A DNA stretch of 9,387 nucleotides, from the NCBI GenBank assembly GCA_900551645.1, contig URWP01000094.1:1-9387 (forward strand). The letters run 5' to 3'. The position numbers and the translations under genes are program-made. The DNA is from an uncultured Bacteroides sp. (lineage in GTDB: Bacteria; Bacteroidota; Bacteroidia; Bacteroidales; Bacteroidaceae). This document shows, one piece after another, positions 5,193 through 9,387 of this stretch; position 1 is the first letter of the stretch, and each line of letters starts with the position of its first letter. The notes beneath the pieces were generated by a model. It saw only the letters and a program-made list of their open reading frames with translations, was not told the origin of the DNA and made no database searches.

Positions 5193-7462
5193 ATGTAGAG
5201 GAAATAAAAAGAATTAAGGCCAAAAGCGACGGGACCACCTTATATGAACATACATGTATGGTAATAGAGACAGGACTGAAGCTACTTCAGTCATTGTCTC
5301 TATCCAATGATGCACGGGCTTTCCTAAATAAACATTTCTTACAATCTGCCATTTTACATGATTTAGGAAAAGTACACCCTACTTTCCAGAAAAGGCTGAA
5401 TGGAGATAAATATGCCAGTATCCGTCATGAACTGGTGTCTGTCTGGTTCGCAGAAACTTTCTTAGAAATAGACAATGCAGTATTATTTGCAATTGGGACA
5501 CATCATAAAAGTGTAGAATCACATTCTTGTAAGAAATCATTATCCATGCTGGACCTTAATGGAATCAGCGTTTCGATTGATGAAGGAGCCTATTTGCATG
5601 ACTCAGAAGGGACTATGTGCTTGGAAACTTTACAATCATGGCTTTCTTTATTCTCAGCAGAATTTATTTATAGGAAGAAGAAACTTGACAAGATTTCGTC
5701 AGCTTTTTGCTATATGTTCAGAGAGAGTAAACAGAAAAAAGTGGTTCCTTGTGCAGATGAAAGACTACAATTTTCTTTAATGAGAGCTTTTTTGCAAGCT
5801 GCCGATCATCTTGCATCAGGAGGACAAATAGAAATACCCGATTACCAAATGATTTCTTTAGATGATTTCCAACCACATGACAAGTCAACAAAATATCCAT
5901 TCCGCCATTTCCAGGAAAAGCTACAGCAATGGAAAGGTGATGCCATTTTGCATGCACCCACAGGTTCTGGTAAGACAGAAGCCGCTTTAAGTTGGGTATA
6001 TTCGAATCAAGCAAAAGGGAACCGTTTACTATATTTACTCCCTTATACCGCTTCTATAAATGCGATGATGACACGCCTTTGTAACGTATATGACCGTTCA
6101 GAAGTGATGATACAACATTCCAAGTCTTTGAACTTCATATACAATGAATTGTGTGAAGAACATTCGAATGTCATATCCAATTACACAGAGCTTGAGCATA
6201 AAGCAAGAGAATTAAATTCCTTATCTCGTGAGGTCTATTATCCAATAAAAATCATGACCTTACATCAGCTACTACGCATACCTTGTCATGGAAAAGGATG
6301 GGAACTATCCATGTTGGAATGCCAGAATGCATTATTTATCATTGATGAATTTCATGCATATAATGCGTTTCTGACAGGTAAAATGCTAAGTACAGTAAAA
6401 ATCTTCAGAACATTTTTTGGAGCAAAGTTTCTGTTCATGTCCGCTACCATCCCCAATTTCTTATTGGAACAAATATTAGAGAATGTTTATGATGGAGATC
6501 GTTCTCGAATCATCCGCCCTGATTCTACCTATTCCTCGGATGCAAGTGTAATGGGAAGGAAACGACATCACCTCATTTGCCATGCAAGTGAAAATATCAA
6601 TCAGTATATAGGGCAGATAGAATCGGATTTAGAGAAAGGTATGTCGGTACTGGTAGTTGTTAATAATGTAAAGACTTGTCAAGAAATTTATCAGACGATT
6701 GATTTTGATGATTCCAAGAAAATAATGTTACATGGAGGCTTCAATCAAAGATCAAGAAGAAAGATAGAGCGTTTTGTGACGAATACAGAAAAAAATCTAC
6801 GTCCCCAACTATTGGTCGCTACACAAGCTGTCGAGGTCAGTCTAGACATTGACTATAATACAGCTTATATTGAGAATGCTCCTATAGATTCACTAATACA
6901 ACGTTTAGGACGTGTGAATCGTGGTGGGAAACTGGTCGATTACTCTGGTAATAAAATAATGGCAAATGTACATCTTTTCGAAGGGATTATGGGTAAAACT
7001 CCTTTTTACGATGATCAATTGCTTAAAAATACATGGACCGTAATGTCTCAGTTAAACGAATACAATTTATCGGAAGACGATTTGATACATGCTTGTAATG
7101 AAGTGTATAAAGACGGATATTCTCAAAAACAGAAACAAGATTATGATCTAGGATGGGTATCTACTTCAGAGTTTTTAGATAACTGGATTGCTGGAATATG
7201 TAAAGATTGGGCTGATGAAATAATGGATCAAAATAATCAAAAAGTTGATGTGTTGTGCTACAACCTGAAAGACGAATATTACAATCTGGTCGAGCAAAAT
7301 CGTTATATCGAGGCGAATGAACTATTAGTTTCAGTATATCCTTACCATTTAGATAAAAATGATTATAATGACAACTTGGATGTATGGATTGCGAAGGAAT
7401 TATTTTATGATGAAAAACAAGGTTGTATTGAAAAGAAACAAGATTGTTATGAGATAATCTAA
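5189..7462 (+). CDS. cas3: Cas3 nuclease-helicase (HD plus DExH helicase)
   Basis: A 757-residue single-chain Cas3, which nicks and processively degrades the DNA strand displaced by Cascade. The N-terminal HD nuclease shows His21 (YEHT), His57-Asp58 (ILHDLGK), His80 (RHELVS), His105-His106 (GTHHKS) and Asp206 (AADHLAS), so the metal-binding set looks intact. The superfamily 2 helicase follows: Walker A 'HAPTGSGKT' (255-263), 'LLYLLPYTASINAM' (280-293), Walker B 'IIDEFHAYN' (384-392), motif III 'FMSATIP' (416-422), motif V 'VATQAVEVSLDID' (543-555) and motif VI 'QRLGRVNRGG' (571-580). No motif appears broken. It overlaps cas5 by four bases and is the last AT-rich gene (27% GC at 6661-6720) before composition rises at cas4. 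Confidence 0.97.
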   Translation: MNVEEIKRIKAKSDGTTLYEHTCMVIETGLKLLQSLSLSNDARAFLNKHFLQSAILHDLGKVHPTFQKRLNGDKYASIRHELVSVWFAETFLEIDNAVLFAIGTHHKSVESHSCKKSLSMLDLNGISVSIDEGAYLHDSEGTMCLETLQSWLSLFSAEFIYRKKKLDKISSAFCYMFRESKQKKVVPCADERLQFSLMRAFLQAADHLASGGQIEIPDYQMISLDDFQPHDKSTKYPFRHFQEKLQQWKGDAILHAPTGSGKTEAALSWVYSNQAKGNRLLYLLPYTASINAMMTRLCNVYDRSEVMIQHSKSLNFIYNELCEEHSNVISNYTELEHKARELNSLSREVYYPIKIMTLHQLLRIPCHGKGWELSMLECQNALFIIDEFHAYNAFLTGKMLSTVKIFRTFFGAKFLFMSATIPNFLLEQILENVYDGDRSRIIRPDSTYSSDASVMGRKRHHLICHASENINQYIGQIESDLEKGMSVLVVVNNVKTCQEIYQTIDFDDSKKIMLHGGFNQRSRRKIERFVTNTEKNLRPQLLVATQAVEVSLDIDYNTAYIENAPIDSLIQRLGRVNRGGKLVDYSGNKIMANVHLFEGIMGKTPFYDDQLLKNTWTVMSQLNEYNLSEDDLIHACNEVYKDGYSQKQKQDYDLGWVSTSEFLDNWIAGICKDWADEIMDQNNQKVDVLCYNLKDEYYNLVEQNRYIEANELLVSVYPYHLDKNDYNDNLDVWIAKELFYDEKQGCIEKKQDCYEII

Positions 7463-7474
7463 TGAATAAAAAAC

Positions 7475-7987
7475 ATGAAAGTCACCGGCACACATTTCAA
7501 CTATTACCAAGTATGCAAACGTAAGTTATGGCTGTTTGCCAATGGTATTAATTTCGAACACACTTCCGACCTGGTGTTCGAAGGGAAACTCATTCACGAA
7601 GACAGTTATCCACAACGTTCCGCCAAGTACGAAGAGATAGAGCTGGACGGTATCAAAGTAGATTTCTACGATGCCCAAAACAAGGTTATCCACGAAATCA
7701 AGAAATCGAATAAAGTGGAAATCGCCCATGAATGGCAACTGAAATATTATCTTTATGTATTCGAGCAGAACGGAATAGCAGATGTGACCGGCATACTGGA
7801 ATACCCTACTCTTCGTCGGACACAAGAAGTTTTCTTGAGCGAACTGGACAGGTCGGAAATCGAAGATATGAAAACAGATATCGTCCGAATCATTTCCGAT
7901 GATGCATGTCCACCCTTACAGAAAAAAGGAATCTGCAAGAATTGCAGCTATTATGAATTTTGTTATAGCAGGGAGGAAGAAGAATGA
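7475..7987 (+). CDS. cas4: Cas4 RecB-like nuclease of spacer acquisition
   Basis: A 170-residue Cas4, which trims prespacers and helps define their PAM and orientation together with Cas1-Cas2. The RecB-type active site is visible: His41 (LIHED), Asp63 (KVDFYD), Glu74 and Lys76 (HEIKKS), and Gln88 with Tyr91-92 (EWQLKYYLY). The Fe-S cluster ligands would be Cys14 (QVCKRKLW), then Cys154, Cys157 and Cys163 (GICKNCSYYEFC), with Cys145 as a nearby extra. It starts 12 bases after cas3 and its stop overlaps the cas1 start by four bases (ATGA). Composition (45% GC at 7621-7680) and frequent GAC, CTG and CAC codons differ from cas8 and cas3, matching cas1. Confidence 0.95.
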   Translation: MKVTGTHFNYYQVCKRKLWLFANGINFEHTSDLVFEGKLIHEDSYPQRSAKYEEIELDGIKVDFYDAQNKVIHEIKKSNKVEIAHEWQLKYYLYVFEQNGIADVTGILEYPTLRRTQEVFLSELDRSEIEDMKTDIVRIISDDACPPLQKKGICKNCSYYEFCYSREEEE

Positions 7988-9000
7988 AAAAAACATTTTA
8001 CCTGTTCAATCCAGGCATACTGGAACGCAAGGACAATACCCTAAAATTCACACCGGTATCAGAAGATGGAGAAATACCCTCTCCAGATGCACAATCACGT
8101 TACCTGCCGATAGAAGACATCAGCGAATTCTATGTATTCGGTAGTCTGCGTGCTAACAGCTCCTTGTTTAATTTTTTAGGACAAAAGGACGTAGCGGTTC
8201 ATTTCTTCGATTATTATGAGAATTACACCGGTTCGTTCATGCCCCGCGACTCGTTATTGTCCGGAAAAATGCTATTGGCACAAACGTCCTACTATCAAGA
8301 TAAGAAAAAGCGACTGGTCATCGCCCAAAAATTTATCGAAGGAGCTGCCTATAACATGGTCAAGAATCTGAAATACTACGACCGTCGTGGTAAAGATATG
8401 GTAGACATTATCTCCCCTATCGAACAACTCAGCACAAAAATCAAAGACACTACCAGTGTAGAAGAGCTGATGGGAATAGAAGGGCAAATCCGGCAATACT
8501 ATTACGAGGCCTTTAATCTAATCATCAACGATTTCGAAATGGCTGGCAGGTCCAAACAGCCTCCCCGTAACGAAGTGAATGCCTTGATTTCGTTCGGTAA
8601 CATGGTATGCTATACCCTATGCCTGCGTGCCATCCACCAGACACAATTGAATCCGACCATCAGCTACCTGCATAAACCAGGTGAACGTCGGTACTCACTG
8701 GCTTTGGATATTGCCGAAATATTCAAGCCTATCATTGTTGACCGGGTAGTCTTCAAGGTACTCAATAAAAAGGAGATCCAAACAAAACATTTCGACCGTA
8801 AGTTGAACAGATGCCTGTTGAATACTTCGGGCAAAAAGATTTTCATAAAAGCCATCGAAGACCGGCTTCAGGAAACCATCCAACACCGTTCATTGAAGCG
8901 TTCGGTCAGTTACCGGCACCTGATAAAATTAGAATGCTATAAACTGGCCAAACATCTTCTCTCCATCGAAGAATATAAGCCATTCAAGATGTATTGGTAA
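7984..9000 (+). CDS. cas1: Cas1 integrase of spacer acquisition
   Basis: A 338-residue Cas1 of the type I-B size class. As a dimer pair bridged by Cas2 it inserts new spacers at the leader end of the array. The N-terminal beta domain runs to about residue 85 and contains 'EDISEFYVFGSLRANSSLFNFLGQ'-like strands. The helical C-terminal domain has the metal site: Glu166 (GIEGQIRQYYYEAF), His230 (SYLHKPGERRYSLA), and Asp242 with Glu245 (LDIAEIFKPIIVDR). All appear intact. It is translationally coupled to cas4 (four-base overlap) and followed by cas2 after 16 bases. GC is 48% at 8641-8700, clearly above the effector genes. Confidence 0.97.
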   Translation: MKKTFYLFNPGILERKDNTLKFTPVSEDGEIPSPDAQSRYLPIEDISEFYVFGSLRANSSLFNFLGQKDVAVHFFDYYENYTGSFMPRDSLLSGKMLLAQTSYYQDKKKRLVIAQKFIEGAAYNMVKNLKYYDRRGKDMVDIISPIEQLSTKIKDTTSVEELMGIEGQIRQYYYEAFNLIINDFEMAGRSKQPPRNEVNALISFGNMVCYTLCLRAIHQTQLNPTISYLHKPGERRYSLALDIAEIFKPIIVDRVVFKVLNKKEIQTKHFDRKLNRCLLNTSGKKIFIKAIEDRLQETIQHRSLKRSVSYRHLIKLECYKLAKHLLSIEEYKPFKMYW

Positions 9001-9016
9001 TATAATTTGACATCAT

Positions 9017-9280
9017 ATGTATGTAATTCTAGTATACGATTTCGGTGAGAAACGAGTTAACAAAATGCTTAAGCTCTGCCGAAAATATCTGAACTGGATA
9101 CAAAATTCTGTATTCGAGGGAGAAATATCTGAAGCAAAACTGAAAGAACTGCTGATGCAAAGTGATAAATTTATGGATAAGAATGAAGATAGTATCATCA
9201 TCTTCAGTGGGCCTTCACAGAAAGCCCTTGACAAACAGATTGTAGGAAAAGAACGAAGCAGCATCGATATTTTTCTATAG
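9017..9280 (+). CDS. cas2: Cas2 subunit of the spacer integration complex
   Basis: An 87-residue Cas2 starting MYVILVYDF. The ferredoxin-like first strand ends in Asp8, the conserved family aspartate. 'KMLKLCRKYLNWIQNSVFEGEIS' is the usual helix and 'q.SvFeg' strand, and 'DSIIIF' is a later strand. Cas2 dimers bridge two Cas1 dimers in the integration complex. The ATG at 9017 is chosen because the family starts right at this strand, and the next ATG (9021) is out of frame and stops at once. It lies 16 bases after cas1 and is the last cas gene, adjacent to the presumed array leader. Confidence 0.96.
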   Translation: MYVILVYDFGEKRVNKMLKLCRKYLNWIQNSVFEGEISEAKLKELLMQSDKFMDKNEDSIIIFSGPSQKALDKQIVGKERSSIDIFL

Positions 9281-9309
9281 CTCATTCTTGTCGATGTAAA
9301 GCTTTTACC

Positions 9310-9327
9310 ACTTGCAATATAACAAGT
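9310..9327. repeat. Short inverted repeat in the leader
   Basis: ACTTG (9310-9314) and CAAGT (9323-9327) could pair across an 8-base loop. It might be a weak end signal for the cas operon or a protein site for spacer integration. At five base pairs it may also be chance. Confidence 0.2.
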
Positions 9328-9353
9328 CTTATGTAACCATACTATTTTCCGCC

Positions 9354-9384
9354 TTGACGCACATTATTCACAAACCTACCTTTG
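9354..9384 (+). promoter_or_regulatory. Bacteroides-type promoter pointing out of the window
   Basis: TTG (9354-9356), then 20 bases, then TACCTTTG (9377-9384): an exact fit to the Bacteroides -33/-7 consensus with ideal spacing, and the best promoter in the window. It most likely drives the pre-crRNA transcript. Confidence 0.7.
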
Positions 9385-9387
9385 CGC

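Larger units (their letters stand above)
9281..9387 (+). promoter_or_regulatory. Probable CRISPR leader (array would start just past the window)
   Basis: This AT-rich non-coding stretch follows cas2 directly, the usual position of the leader and array in such loci. No CRISPR repeat is visible inside the window. The strong outward promoter at its end puts the predicted transcription start at or just after the last base, consistent with the first repeat beginning nearby. Confidence 0.55.

Noticed and set aside
5718..6014. 98-residue - strand ORF inside cas3
   Set aside because: It lies opposite the Cas3 Walker A region and is explained by cas3 codons.
7899..8144. 81-residue + strand ORF across the cas4-cas1 junction
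   Set aside because: It overlaps two well-supported genes in another frame and is rich in residues expected from frame shadowing.
9013..9285. 90-residue - strand ORF opposite cas2
   Set aside because: It is a mirror of cas2, whose frame has the conserved MYVILVYDF start. The antisense frame shows no family signal.
9281..9387. CRISPR array inside the window
   Set aside because: No direct repeats of 25-40 bases occur here or anywhere in the window. Only the leader-like part is present.

Overview
The window carries a complete cas gene set of the type I-B (Tneap/Cst-like) kind, in the order cas6 - cas8 - cas7 - cas5 - cas3 - cas4 - cas1 - cas2, all on the + strand. It is flanked on the left by the 5' part of a glycoside hydrolase family 20 beta-hexosaminidase gene on the - strand. 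On the right is a leader-like stretch whose promoter points out of the window, where the CRISPR array most likely begins. The host is almost certainly a member of Bacteroidota (Bacteroidales). The best promoters fit the Bacteroides form (TTG, about 20 bases, TAnnTTTG), start codons generally lack Shine-Dalgarno sequences, and a secreted GH20 enzyme is typical of gut Bacteroidales.

Layout. 1-439: start of a secreted GH20 enzyme, GC-rich. 440-630: divergent intergenic region with candidate promoters for both sides and a striking, isolated, perfect Shine-Dalgarno-like sequence followed by tiny ORFs. 631-1413: cas6 (crRNA endoribonuclease). 1414-1507: a 94-base gap, the only long one inside the cas operon. 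It holds a - strand promoter, a CRISPR-repeat-like 5' handle (ATTGAAAC), a 27-base AT-rich stretch and a terminator hairpin, that is, a candidate solo crRNA-like RNA. 1508-5192: the Cascade genes cas8, cas7, cas5, nearly gapless. 5189-7462: cas3 (HD nuclease plus helicase). 7475-9280: adaptation genes cas4, cas1, cas2. 9281-9387: leader and promoter.

How the parts work together. Cas6 cuts the array transcript at repeats. Cas8, Cas7 and Cas5 (plus a small subunit probably made from inside cas8) form Cascade around the crRNA. Cas3 is recruited to unwind and degrade the target. Cas1, Cas2 and Cas4 select, trim and insert new spacers. Translational overlaps (1 base at cas7/cas5, 4 bases at cas5/cas3 and cas4/cas1) support an operon.

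The most interesting part is the cas6-cas8 gap. Its promoter / partial repeat / spacer-like / terminator layout resembles the crRNA-like RNAs (CreA antitoxin or Cas-regulating CreR guides) known from other type I systems. Its 'spacer' has a partial seed-like match in the divergent region upstream of cas6, beside the odd Shine-Dalgarno/mini-ORF element. The layout is visible in the sequence; its function is inference.
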